64,000 bases of DNA from Lachnospiraceae bacterium (GTDB lineage: Bacteria > Bacillota > Clostridia > Lachnospirales > Lachnospiraceae), in NCBI GenBank assembly GCA_022796475.1, contig JAAWIS010000005.1, forward strand, positions 17,625-81,624, given 5' to 3'. Shown piece after piece: positions 29,419-38,536 of the stretch. Each line of letters begins with the position of its first letter. Positions within the stretch are counted from its first letter, which is position 1. The notes beneath the pieces are model-generated. The model was not told where the DNA came from. It was given only the letters and a program-made list of their open reading frames with translations, and did not search any database. The position numbers and the translations under genes are program-made.

Positions 29419-30507
29419 ATGGAAAAGCAAGATTTAAAATCTCTGACAATAGAAGAGTTAACAAAAGAACTCACTGTCATGGGTTATCCGGCATTCCGGG
29501 CCAGGCAGGTTTACCAGTGGCTTCATGAAAAATTAGCAGAAAGTTTTGATGAGATGACCAATCTTCCCAAGGAGATGCGAAGGGAGCTGTCGGAAGCTTA
29601 CTATCTGAAGGCTTTGCAGATTGTGGATATTCAGATATCGAAAATCGACGGAACCAGAAAATACTTGTTTGCCCTGGGAGATGGAAATATAATTGAAAGT
29701 GTGTGGATGAAGTATAAACACGGCAATTCTGTCTGCATTTCTTCCCAGGTAGGATGCCGGATGGGGTGTCGGTTCTGTGCTTCTACTTTAGATGGACTGG
29801 AAAGGAATCTTCTCCCGTGGGAAATGCTGGATCAAGTTTACCGGATTCAAAAAGAAACAGGAGAGCGGGTTTCTAATGTAGTAGTGATGGGGTCTGGAGA
29901 GCCTTTGGACAACTATGATAATCTGGTTCGTTTTATCCGTCTGTTAAGCGGTGAAGGCGGGCTTCATATCAGCCAGCGGAATATTACGGTTTCTACCTGC
30001 GGGATTGTGCCGGGAATTAAGCGCTTGTCAAAGGAAGGACTTGGGGTAACCCTTGCCTTATCCCTTCATGCGCCAAATGATAAGGTAAGAGAAACCTTAA
30101 TGCCGATTGCGAAAACTTACCGGCTGGAGGAAGTGCTGGAAGCCTGCCATGAATATTTTGTTCAGACAGGGCGGCGGGTTACTTTTGAATACAGTCTGGT
30201 AAAAGGGGTAAACGATACCCAAAAGGAAGCGAGAGCTTTGGGAGTTTTGCTGAAAGGCCGGGAGGGGCATGTAAATCTGATTCCGGTAAATCCTATTAAA
30301 GAGCGGGATTTTAAGCAGTCTGACCAGGCTGCTGTTTGTGCATTTAAAATTTTACTTGAAAAAACAGGAATAAATGTTACTATAAGAAGAGAGATGGGCC
30401 GCGATATTAATGGGGCATGCGGACAGCTTAGGAAACGCTATTTGGAATCACAAAATCAGCCGGTAAGCGGCAGTCTTACAAACGCCGGCATATTGGGGAA
30501 TTTTTAG
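29419..30507 (+). CDS. rlmN: 23S rRNA (adenine-2503-C2)-methyltransferase
   Basis: Radical SAM CRMGCRFCAST, VVMGSGEPLDNYDN, SLHAPND. Confidence 0.96.
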   Translation: MEKQDLKSLTIEELTKELTVMGYPAFRARQVYQWLHEKLAESFDEMTNLPKEMRRELSEAYYLKALQIVDIQISKIDGTRKYLFALGDGNIIESVWMKYKHGNSVCISSQVGCRMGCRFCASTLDGLERNLLPWEMLDQVYRIQKETGERVSNVVVMGSGEPLDNYDNLVRFIRLLSGEGGLHISQRNITVSTCGIVPGIKRLSKEGLGVTLALSLHAPNDKVRETLMPIAKTYRLEEVLEACHEYFVQTGRRVTFEYSLVKGVNDTQKEARALGVLLKGREGHVNLIPVNPIKERDFKQSDQAAVCAFKILLEKTGINVTIRREMGRDINGACGQLRKRYLESQNQPVSGSLTNAGILGNF

Positions 30508-30541
30508 CCGGAAAAATAATCTATCAGGAAGGGGGGATTCG

Positions 30542-31276
30542 GTGCAGGCAGTTGGAAGGACGGATCCAGGTATGGTTCGTGACATCAACCAGGATGCAAT
30601 TTTTATTTCCACCACGCCGGTAGGCCCTTTGCCCAGTCTTTTTTTAGTAGCAGACGGGATGGGAGGGCATAATGCAGGAGATTTTGCTTCTAAGTTCCTG
30701 GTTGAGCATTTGGAAGGTCAGTCTTTGCAGACGCCCCAAATTAAAGCGCTTCAAGATGGCATCCATACAGTAAATCAAATGCTTTATGAAAAATCGCTGG
30801 AAGATATTCAGTTTCATGGCATGGGAACAACCTTAGTAGCAGCAGTTTTTTGCGGCGGAAAGCTTTATGTAGCGAATATAGGCGACAGCCGCCTCTATGT
30901 GGTCGGAAAAGAAATCCGGCAGATCACCAAAGATCATTCTTATGTAGAAGAAATGGTAGCCTTAGGGCTTATGAACCGGGGAAGTGCAGATTATAAACGG
31001 AATAAAAATATTATTACAAGGGCAGTAGGAACTGCCTCGGAAGTGCAGATTGATTTTTTTGAAGTGAGTCTGAGGGAAGGAGAACAGTTTTTACTTTGCT
31101 CAGACGGTCTCCCTAATATGGTGGAGGAAAAATCGATATACAAAATTGTGAAAAATGCTCCGTCACTGGAAGTTGCAGTCCGGATTTTAGTGGATCGGGC
31201 CAACAACAGCGGCGGGTTTGATAATATATCGGTCGTATTGGTTAAGCCAAGGGAAAGCGGGGTGAGGCCATGTTAA
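30542..31276 (+). CDS. prpC: PP2C-family protein serine/threonine phosphatase (PrpC/Stp1)
   Basis: DPGMVRDINQDAIF, VADGMGGHNAGD, ANIGDSRLY; GTG start. Confidence 0.94.
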   Translation: MQAVGRTDPGMVRDINQDAIFISTTPVGPLPSLFLVADGMGGHNAGDFASKFLVEHLEGQSLQTPQIKALQDGIHTVNQMLYEKSLEDIQFHGMGTTLVAAVFCGGKLYVANIGDSRLYVVGKEIRQITKDHSYVEEMVALGLMNRGSADYKRNKNIITRAVGTASEVQIDFFEVSLREGEQFLLCSDGLPNMVEEKSIYKIVKNAPSLEVAVRILVDRANNSGGFDNISVVLVKPRESGVRPC

Positions 31277-33456
31277 GACCAGGAATGTATCTTCAGGAAC
31301 GTTACGAGATCATGGAACAGATTGGGACTGGCGGGATGGCAGACGTATATAAGGCCACTTGCCACACGCTAAACCGTCTGGTAGCAATTAAAGTCCTGAA
31401 GGAAGAATTCAGCAGAAATGAAGAATTTGTCAACCGCTTTAAGATGGAGGCCCAGGCAGCAGCCAGGCTGTCCCATCCGAATATTGTAAATGTATTCGAT
31501 GTAGTGGATGATGGCGATATCCACTATATTGTTATGGAATTGATAGAAGGGATTACCTTAAAGAGCTATATTGCCAAAAAGGGCTTCCTGGAAGTAAAGG
31601 AAACCATCGGCATTGCAATCCAGATGGCTCAGGGAATGGCGGCAGCTCATCAGCAGAATATTATTCATCGGGATATTAAGCCCCAGAATATTATTATTTC
31701 GAAAGACGGGAAGGTAAAGGTGGCAGATTTTGGAATTGCAAGAGCCGCCTGTACCAACAGTCAGGAGTCAGATGCCATTGGATCTGTGCATTATATTTCA
31801 CCGGAACAGGCTACCGGAGATTCGGTGGATGCCAGAAGTGATATTTATTCCCTGGGAATTACTATGTTTGAGATGATAACCGGACGCCTGCCCTTTGATG
31901 GGGAGAATACAGTTATGGTTGCCATGGCTCATTTAAAAGCTCCGATTGCATCACCAAAGGAGAGCAATCCGGATATACCGGAAAGCCTGGAAGAAATTAT
32001 CCTGACTTGTACAGAAAAGAAGCCGGAAAACCGTTATGACACAGCCGAGGAGGTTATCGCTGATTTAAGAAAAGCCCTTATAAACCCGTATGATGGAATG
32101 TTTGTTCCATTTGTGAGGAAAGAAAGACAGAAAAAACTGGAAGGCGAGGCGAAAGGGGAAGAAGCTCTGACACAGGAAGAGAAAGAAAGCAGCATTCAGC
32201 ACAAAGAAGGGAACCAAAAGGAAACAGGTTTCGGGCTGGATGATTTTGAAGGCCGGTGGGAAGAATTAGAACCAAAGGATTCCGAACCGAATTCCGGAAC
32301 AAAACAGCGCCCTGCTGCCAGATATGATATTACCCGCCAATTGGAACGTATTTTTGCGGCAGCAGGCGTGGTGGCAGCCATTATCATTGTAGCGGTGCTG
32401 CTGATTGTGGTGATCCGGCTGGGCGGCATGTTCCGGTTTGGAAGTGCCAACATCGATCCGTCTGAGGAGAAACGGGAAGAAAGCCAGGTGGCAGAAGTCA
32501 CTACAGCAGCCATCGCTGACAGCCAGGTTATTATGCCTAACCTTCTTACTAAGCCATTGCCTATGACAGAAAATCAGGCCAGAAAGCTTCTGGAAGACAG
32601 CGGATTAAAAATGATTGTCAGCAGTGTGGAAAATTCCAATGAAATTCCGGCTGGATATGTGATGGCTCAGGAATATCCGGAAGGAACAACACTGGAAAAA
32701 AATACGACAGTGAATGTTAAGGTCAGCAAGGGAAGCGGAACGATTGCCCTGGACGAACTAGGACTGATCGGCATGGAACAGCAGGCTGCTTTTGCGCTGT
32801 TAGTGGAACGGAGGCTGGTGGTTTCTCTTACAGAGGAATTTAGCGACATCATTCCAGCAGGCAGTGTGATTAGCTACGATCCGGTTAATCCCAAAGAAGG
32901 GGAAACCGTAACATTGCAGATCAGCAAAGGACCTTCTCATGCTTTGGTTCCGGATGTAACCAATTTAACTCCAGGGGAGGCGGAAGCCGCCCTGATAGCG
33001 GCAGGTTTTATTCCGGTGGCAGCAGGTGAGGAGAACAGTGAAACAGTAGATGCAGGGCGTGTTTTTGGACAGTCAGCCCAGCCTGATCTTCCCTATTTAA
33101 AGGGGCAGCCCATTCAGTACTATATTAGTTTGGGACCAAGCGAAACCATAATTGGTGTTACCCATTACGTTGCTTCTATTGATAAGCAGTATAATTTAAG
33201 TATGGATTTAGGTCCCGGATCCTCCAGCACCAGTGTACAGATTGTAATCCGGCTGCGGCAGGAGGTAAATGGAAAAACCGTTCTGAAAAATCTGGTGGAA
33301 CCCAGAAAAGTAGTGGGTGATACGATGATACCCATCTCATTTTCCAGAATTGAAGGTGCAGACGGCGTAGAAGAAGGAGTTGTGGAACTGGTGGATTTGG
33401 ATCAGAACAAGATACTGGCATCTTATCCGGTGTCCTTCTTTAAGACAGAGGATTAA
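31270..33456 (+). CDS. prkC: PASTA-domain Ser/Thr protein kinase (PrkC/PknB-like)
   Basis: GTGGMADVYKA, HRDIKPQNI, DFGIARA, single TM, PASTA repeats. Confidence 0.96.
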   Translation: MLRPGMYLQERYEIMEQIGTGGMADVYKATCHTLNRLVAIKVLKEEFSRNEEFVNRFKMEAQAAARLSHPNIVNVFDVVDDGDIHYIVMELIEGITLKSYIAKKGFLEVKETIGIAIQMAQGMAAAHQQNIIHRDIKPQNIIISKDGKVKVADFGIARAACTNSQESDAIGSVHYISPEQATGDSVDARSDIYSLGITMFEMITGRLPFDGENTVMVAMAHLKAPIASPKESNPDIPESLEEIILTCTEKKPENRYDTAEEVIADLRKALINPYDGMFVPFVRKERQKKLEGEAKGEEALTQEEKESSIQHKEGNQKETGFGLDDFEGRWEELEPKDSEPNSGTKQRPAARYDITRQLERIFAAAGVVAAIIIVAVLLIVVIRLGGMFRFGSANIDPSEEKREESQVAEVTTAAIADSQVIMPNLLTKPLPMTENQARKLLEDSGLKMIVSSVENSNEIPAGYVMAQEYPEGTTLEKNTTVNVKVSKGSGTIALDELGLIGMEQQAAFALLVERRLVVSLTEEFSDIIPAGSVISYDPVNPKEGETVTLQISKGPSHALVPDVTNLTPGEAEAALIAAGFIPVAAGEENSETVDAGRVFGQSAQPDLPYLKGQPIQYYISLGPSETIIGVTHYVASIDKQYNLSMDLGPGSSSTSVQIVIRLRQEVNGKTVLKNLVEPRKVVGDTMIPISFSRIEGADGVEEGVVELVDLDQNKILASYPVSFFKTED

Positions 33457-33457
33457 A

Positions 33458-34336
33458 ATGACAGGTAAGATTATAAAAGGAATAGCAGGCTTTTATTATG
33501 TGCATAACGGCAAAAGCCAAATTTATGAGTGCAAGGCAAAGGGGATTTTTCGAAACCGGAAGATTAAGCCTTTGGTAGGCGATAACGTGGAATTTTCTGT
33601 TTTGGATGAAACGGAATTGGAAGGCAATATTCATGAGATCCTTCCGCGAAAGAATGCTCTTATCCGGCCTGCTGCAGCCAATATTGACCAGGCATTGATT
33701 TTGTTTGCCCTGGCAGATCCAAAGCCGAATCTGAATCTTTTGGATCGGTTTTTAGTGATGATGGAGCAGGCCAAAATTCCGGCAGTTATCTGCTTTAATA
33801 AAAAAGATTTATGTTCAGAAGATGAGCAGGCCAAATACAGAAAGATTTATGAAAATACGGGATATCCTGTCTATCTGATCAGCGCCGAAACGGGAGAGGG
33901 AATTGATGAAATCAAGCAGTTGATCCGGGGAAAAACAACTGTGTTAGCCGGCCCTTCCGGGGTGGGAAAATCCTCGCTGACCAATCTTCTTCAGCCCAAA
34001 GCCGGGATGGAAACGGGGAAAATCAGCGAGAAGATAAAGCGAGGGAAACATACGACCCGGCACTGCCAGTTGTTTTATGTAGAAGAACAGACATTTCTTA
34101 TGGATACCCCCGGCTTTAGTTCCATGTATATTGACGGGATGGAAGCAGAGGAATTAAAAAACTATTTTCCGGAATTCCAGCCAAAGGAAACAGCCTGTAA
34201 ATTTATCGGCTGCGTTCATATAGGAGAACCGGTATGCGGCGTAAAAGCTGCCATAGAATCAGGAGAATTAAGCCGAAACCGGTATGAAAATTACAAGCTG
34301 CTTTATCAAGAGCTGAAAGAGAAAAGGAGATTTTGA
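33458..34336 (+). CDS. rsgA: Ribosome small subunit-dependent GTPase A
   Basis: NKKDLC, GPSGVGKSSLTN, DTPGFSS circularly permuted GTPase; C-terminal zinc motif (CKFIGCVHIGEPVC). Confidence 0.96.
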   Translation: MTGKIIKGIAGFYYVHNGKSQIYECKAKGIFRNRKIKPLVGDNVEFSVLDETELEGNIHEILPRKNALIRPAAANIDQALILFALADPKPNLNLLDRFLVMMEQAKIPAVICFNKKDLCSEDEQAKYRKIYENTGYPVYLISAETGEGIDEIKQLIRGKTTVLAGPSGVGKSSLTNLLQPKAGMETGKISEKIKRGKHTTRHCQLFYVEEQTFLMDTPGFSSMYIDGMEAEELKNYFPEFQPKETACKFIGCVHIGEPVCGVKAAIESGELSRNRYENYKLLYQELKEKRRF

Positions 34337-34337
34337 A

Positions 34338-35009
34338 ATGTATATATTAGCGCCCTCTATATTAGGAGCCGATTTTTCCATGCTGGATCAGCAGATTAAG
34401 GCAGTTTCTGATGCCGGTGCAAGATACCTGCATTTAGATGTGATGGATGGGATATTTGTGCCCAGTATTTCTTTTGGTATGCCAGTAATTTCCGCTATTC
34501 GGAAATGCTCTGACCAGTTTTTCGATGTGCATATGATGGTAAAAGAGCCTGGCCGGTATGTGGAAGATATGAAACAGGCCGGAGCCGATTTAATTTGCGT
34601 TCATCAGGAGGCCTGCATTCATTTAGACAGGACGCTCCATCAGATTCACCAAGCCGGGTTAAAGGCAGGAGTAGCCATTAATCCGGCCACTCCGGTAGAA
34701 ATGCTGGACTGCGTACTGGACCAGGTGGATCAGGTTTTGATTATGTCCGTAAATCCTGGATATGGAAGTCAGAAATTTATCCCATACACCTTAAATAAAA
34801 TCCGTAAGCTGCGCCAGATATTAAAGGAGCGGGGGCTTCAGGCGGACATTCAGGTGGACGGAGGCGTTACCCTTTCGAATGTGAAACAATTTTTAGATGC
34901 CGGAGCAAACATACTGGTGTCAGGTTCCGCTGTATTCGTAGGGGATGGGGCTGAAAATACCAGGGCTTTTATGAAAATTTTAAACGAGTATGAGGCAAGG
35001 GAACAATGA
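34338..35009 (+). CDS. rpe: Ribulose-phosphate 3-epimerase
   Basis: APSILGADFSML, HLDVMDGIFVPSISFG, MSVNPGYGSQKFI, QVDGGV. Confidence 0.97.
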   Translation: MYILAPSILGADFSMLDQQIKAVSDAGARYLHLDVMDGIFVPSISFGMPVISAIRKCSDQFFDVHMMVKEPGRYVEDMKQAGADLICVHQEACIHLDRTLHQIHQAGLKAGVAINPATPVEMLDCVLDQVDQVLIMSVNPGYGSQKFIPYTLNKIRKLRQILKERGLQADIQVDGGVTLSNVKQFLDAGANILVSGSAVFVGDGAENTRAFMKILNEYEAREQ

Positions 35010-35656
35010 AAACCTGTTTGATCATAACCGGAGGATCCTTGGACTTAACGTTTGCCCGTTCCTTCTGCAGCGGACAGACCTTTGACAAAATAATTGCAGT
35101 AGACGGCGGTTTAAAAGCTGCAAAAAGCCTTGGCCTGGTGCCGGATATCATTGAAGGCGATTTTGACACGGCAGAGCCGTCACTGCTGGAAGAATTTAAA
35201 CAGATCCCTTATATTGTATGGGACATCCATAAGCCGGAAAAAAATGAAACCGACATGGAACTTGCCCTTTTAAAAGCCATGGCTTATGGATGTACCCATA
35301 TTACAATTCTGGGAGCTATGGGCGGTCGGTTTGACCATATGCTGGCAAATGTATTTCTTCTCTACCATTGTCTGCAGCAGGGAGTGGAAGCTTGTATTAT
35401 TGACAGGCAGAATAAGATTTATTTAATAGAAGAACACCACGTTTTTAGCCGTTCAAAACAGTGGGGAACTTATATTTCCTTCCTTCCTCTTTTAGGAGAA
35501 CTGAAAGGGATTACGCTGGAGGGGTTTCGGTATCCGCTGCTGAACTACGATCTGGAAGCGGCCAGCAGCCGGTGTATCAGCAATGAACTGATCCAGGAAA
35601 AAGGCACTATTACCATTCGGGAAGGAGTGGCAATTTGTGTAGAGTCAGCCGATTAA
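35006..35656 (+). CDS. thiN: Thiamine diphosphokinase
   Basis: AVDGGLKAAKSLGLVPDIIEGDFDT, ILGAMGGRFDHMLAN. Confidence 0.93.
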   Translation: MKTCLIITGGSLDLTFARSFCSGQTFDKIIAVDGGLKAAKSLGLVPDIIEGDFDTAEPSLLEEFKQIPYIVWDIHKPEKNETDMELALLKAMAYGCTHITILGAMGGRFDHMLANVFLLYHCLQQGVEACIIDRQNKIYLIEEHHVFSRSKQWGTYISFLPLLGELKGITLEGFRYPLLNYDLEAASSRCISNELIQEKGTITIREGVAICVESAD

Positions 35657-35696
35657 GGGTGCCAGTACACCAGAAAGGGCAGGAGAATCTGTAGGT

Positions 35697-36566
35697 ATGA
35701 AGAATTATCACCAAAAAACAATTGCAATGGTAAATGATTTATCCGGATACGGCCGCTGCTCTTTAACAGTGGCTATGCCGATCGTATCGGCTATGGGAAT
35801 CCAGTGCTGTCCGGTGCCAACTTCCATTCTTTCTAACCATACCGGGTTTCCTGTATGGTTTTTTGATGATTATACGGATAAAATGGAGCGTTATATTGAA
35901 AAATGGAACGAGCTGGATTTAACATTTGACGGGATTGCTACCGGATTTTTAGGCTCTCAGCATCAGATCCAGATCGTATCGGATATGATTAAAAGGTTCC
36001 GGAAACAGGAAACCAAGGTGATTGTAGATCCGATTATGGGGGATCATGGCAAGCCTTATTCCACCTATACCCCCGGAATGTGCCGGGAAATGGAAACCCT
36101 TGTAAAGCTGGCGGACGTGGTAACTCCAAATGTAACGGAAGCTTGTATCCTGACGGGAAAAGAATACCGAAAAGAAGGATGGAAGCAAAAGGAGCTGGAA
36201 GAAATGGCTTGTGAGATTCAAAAGATGGGGCCTTCTTCTGTGGTAATTACCGGAGTGTCCAGCGCAAAAAGCCTTACTAACGTGGTACTGGAACCAGACG
36301 GAAGAATTGTTTTTTGGCGCAAAAGGCGGGCAGGCAATGATCGGCCTGGGACGGGAGATGTATTTTCATCGATTGTGGCAGGCTCTGCAGTTCTGGGATG
36401 GAGCCTTTCAGAGGGAGTGGCTCTTGGGGCCGAGTTTGTAAAAAAGTGTATCCAAAAATCAGATGCCTTAGATATTCCTGTGAAAAACGGCGTCTGCTTT
36501 GAACTGCTTCTGCCAGAGCTTATTATGGGCTGTAAAAAGGGGACAAAAGGGGCTTTTCATTCATAG
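35697..36566 (+). CDS. Pyridoxamine/pyridoxal kinase (PfkB-like, PdxY family)
   Basis: NDLSGYGRCSLTVAMPIVSAMG, DPIMGDHGKPY, GTGDVFSSIVAG. Confidence 0.92.
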   Translation: MKNYHQKTIAMVNDLSGYGRCSLTVAMPIVSAMGIQCCPVPTSILSNHTGFPVWFFDDYTDKMERYIEKWNELDLTFDGIATGFLGSQHQIQIVSDMIKRFRKQETKVIVDPIMGDHGKPYSTYTPGMCREMETLVKLADVVTPNVTEACILTGKEYRKEGWKQKELEEMACEIQKMGPSSVVITGVSSAKSLTNVVLEPDGRIVFWRKRRAGNDRPGTGDVFSSIVAGSAVLGWSLSEGVALGAEFVKKCIQKSDALDIPVKNGVCFELLLPELIMGCKKGTKGAFHS

Positions 36567-36647
36567 AAAAATGTGGTATCTTAAAGGACAGAGCAAAATA
36601 ATGGTTACTGTTTACAGCAGCTAATAATGCTACCCAGGAGGAAGATT

Positions 36648-37934
36648 ATGTTAGATATTAAGTTCGTCCGTGAGAATCCGGACATAGTAAAACAGAATAT
36701 TAAGAATAAGTTTCAGGATAATAAGCTGCCTCTCGTAGACGAAGTAATTGAGCTGGATGCCCAGAACCGGGCGGCAAAAGCAGAGGCAGACAGCCTGCGG
36801 GCTTCCCGGAATAAACTTTCAAAAGAGATCGGCAAGCTGATGGGGCAGGGCAAAAAGGAAGAAGCAGAGGAAGTGAAGGCAAAGGTAAACGCTAATGCCG
36901 CCCGTCTGGCAGAGCTGGAGGCAAAAGAGGGTGAGCTGGAGGAAAAGGTTTTAAAGATTATGATGACCATCCCCAATATTATCGATCCCAGTGTGCCTAT
37001 CGGTAAGGATGACAGTGAAAATGTAGAAGTGGAACGATTCGGAGAGCCTGCTGTTCCGGATTTCGAGATTCCGTACCACACAGATATTATGAAGCGTTTT
37101 GACGGGATTGACTTAGACGCAGCCGGAAAGGTTGCCGGAAATGGCTTTTATTATCTGATGGGGGATATTGCAAGACTTCACTCTGCTGTAATCTCCTACG
37201 CACGTGATTTTATGATTAACCGGGGCTTTACTTACTGTGTGCCGCCTTTTATGATCCGCAGCAACGTAGTAACCGGCGTTATGTCCTTTGCTGAAATGGA
37301 TGCCATGATGTATAAGATTGAAGGAGAAGATTTATACCTGATTGGAACCAGTGAGCATTCTATGATTGGAAAGTTTATCGATACCATTACGCCTGAGGCA
37401 GAGCTGCCAAAAACCTTGACCAGCTATTCCCCTTGTTTCCGAAAGGAAAAAGGCGCCCATGGCATTGAAGAGAGAGGCGTTTACCGGATTCACCAGTTTG
37501 AAAAACAGGAGATGATTGTGATCTGCAAGCCGGAAGAGTCGCCTATGTGGTACGATAAACTGTGGCAGAATACGGTGGATTTCTTCCGCTCCCTGGAGAT
37601 TCCGGTTCGTACTCTGGAATGCTGCTCCGGTGATCTGGCAGATTTAAAGGTGAAATCCTGCGATGTGGAAGCCTGGTCGCCACGGCAGAAAAAGTATTTT
37701 GAAGTAGGCTCCTGCTCGAATTTAGGTGATGCTCAGGCGCGGCGTCTGAAAATCCGGGTAGATGGGGAGAAGGGCAAATACTTGGCTCATACTTTAAATA
37801 ATACTGTAGTAGCCCCGCCCCGTATGCTGATTGCATTTTTAGAAAACCATCTCCAGGCAGACGGCAGCGTAACCATCCCTCAGGTGCTGCAGCCTTATAT
37901 GGGCGGCATGAGCGTTATGGTTCCGAAAAAGTAA
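36648..37934 (+). CDS. serS: Serine--tRNA ligase
   Basis: MLDIKFVRENPDIVKQNI, coiled-coil N-terminus, class II motifs; RBS AGGAGGA. Confidence 0.98.
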   Translation: MLDIKFVRENPDIVKQNIKNKFQDNKLPLVDEVIELDAQNRAAKAEADSLRASRNKLSKEIGKLMGQGKKEEAEEVKAKVNANAARLAELEAKEGELEEKVLKIMMTIPNIIDPSVPIGKDDSENVEVERFGEPAVPDFEIPYHTDIMKRFDGIDLDAAGKVAGNGFYYLMGDIARLHSAVISYARDFMINRGFTYCVPPFMIRSNVVTGVMSFAEMDAMMYKIEGEDLYLIGTSEHSMIGKFIDTITPEAELPKTLTSYSPCFRKEKGAHGIEERGVYRIHQFEKQEMIVICKPEESPMWYDKLWQNTVDFFRSLEIPVRTLECCSGDLADLKVKSCDVEAWSPRQKKYFEVGSCSNLGDAQARRLKIRVDGEKGKYLAHTLNNTVVAPPRMLIAFLENHLQADGSVTIPQVLQPYMGGMSVMVPKK

Positions 37935-38007
37935 GAAAATTTAGCTTTCCGTCTGTTTCCGGGCGGAGTTGATTAATAAAAGAAAAAATTCCCAAAATGT
38001 ATGGTTT

Positions 38008-38036
38008 TTGGCATTTTGCTGTTAAAATGTTATAGC
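38008..38036 (+). promoter_or_regulatory. Candidate promoter TTGGCA-17-TATAGC
   Basis: Hexamers with 17-bp spacing in the serS downstream gap. Confidence 0.4.
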
Positions 38037-38103
38037 TGAGCTGCAGAAGGGAAAGCCGCAGAAGCCAGGTACTGTCTGCAAAAATGAAAAAACGAATACT
38101 TAA

Positions 38104-38150
38104 AGAAACCAGCCGTCACGATTCGAAGTGGCGGCTGGTTTCTGTCTTTA
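38104..38150 (+). terminator. Rho-independent terminator
   Basis: AGAAACCAGCCGTCACgattcgaaGTGGCGGCTGGTTTCTGTCTTT, about 16-bp stem. Confidence 0.8.
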
Positions 38151-38536
38151 AAGATTGCACTGCGCTTTAGCGCGTGCCTGGAAATTCAGGCAAGTCATTT
38201 GCCTAAATACACTAGCCGCAATTAAGCGAAAAAGATAGTGAAAAGCATCCTTGAATATGCTATAATAAATACAGTCGTATGAAGGTTCTTTTCCACACGG
38301 AAAGGAGCAGAACAATGTGGCAGAAACATTGGGAAATATGGGTTCTGCCCGCATATAAGAATCTCAAAAAAGATAATCGAATCTGCTAACAGCAGTGGAT
38401 TAGCAGTGCAAGAGAAAAAGAAGGCTGGAAACAGCAGCAAATATATTGTTCTGGCAGGCAACAATCCATCAGCGCAGTTGCTGCTTGCGGAATGATGCAC
38501 CAGATAGAACGAAAAGAATATGAAGCAGGGGGAAAT

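Noticed and set aside
36567-36647. Possible T-box leader for serS
   Set aside because: Gap of 81 nt is far too short and no T-box sequence is present
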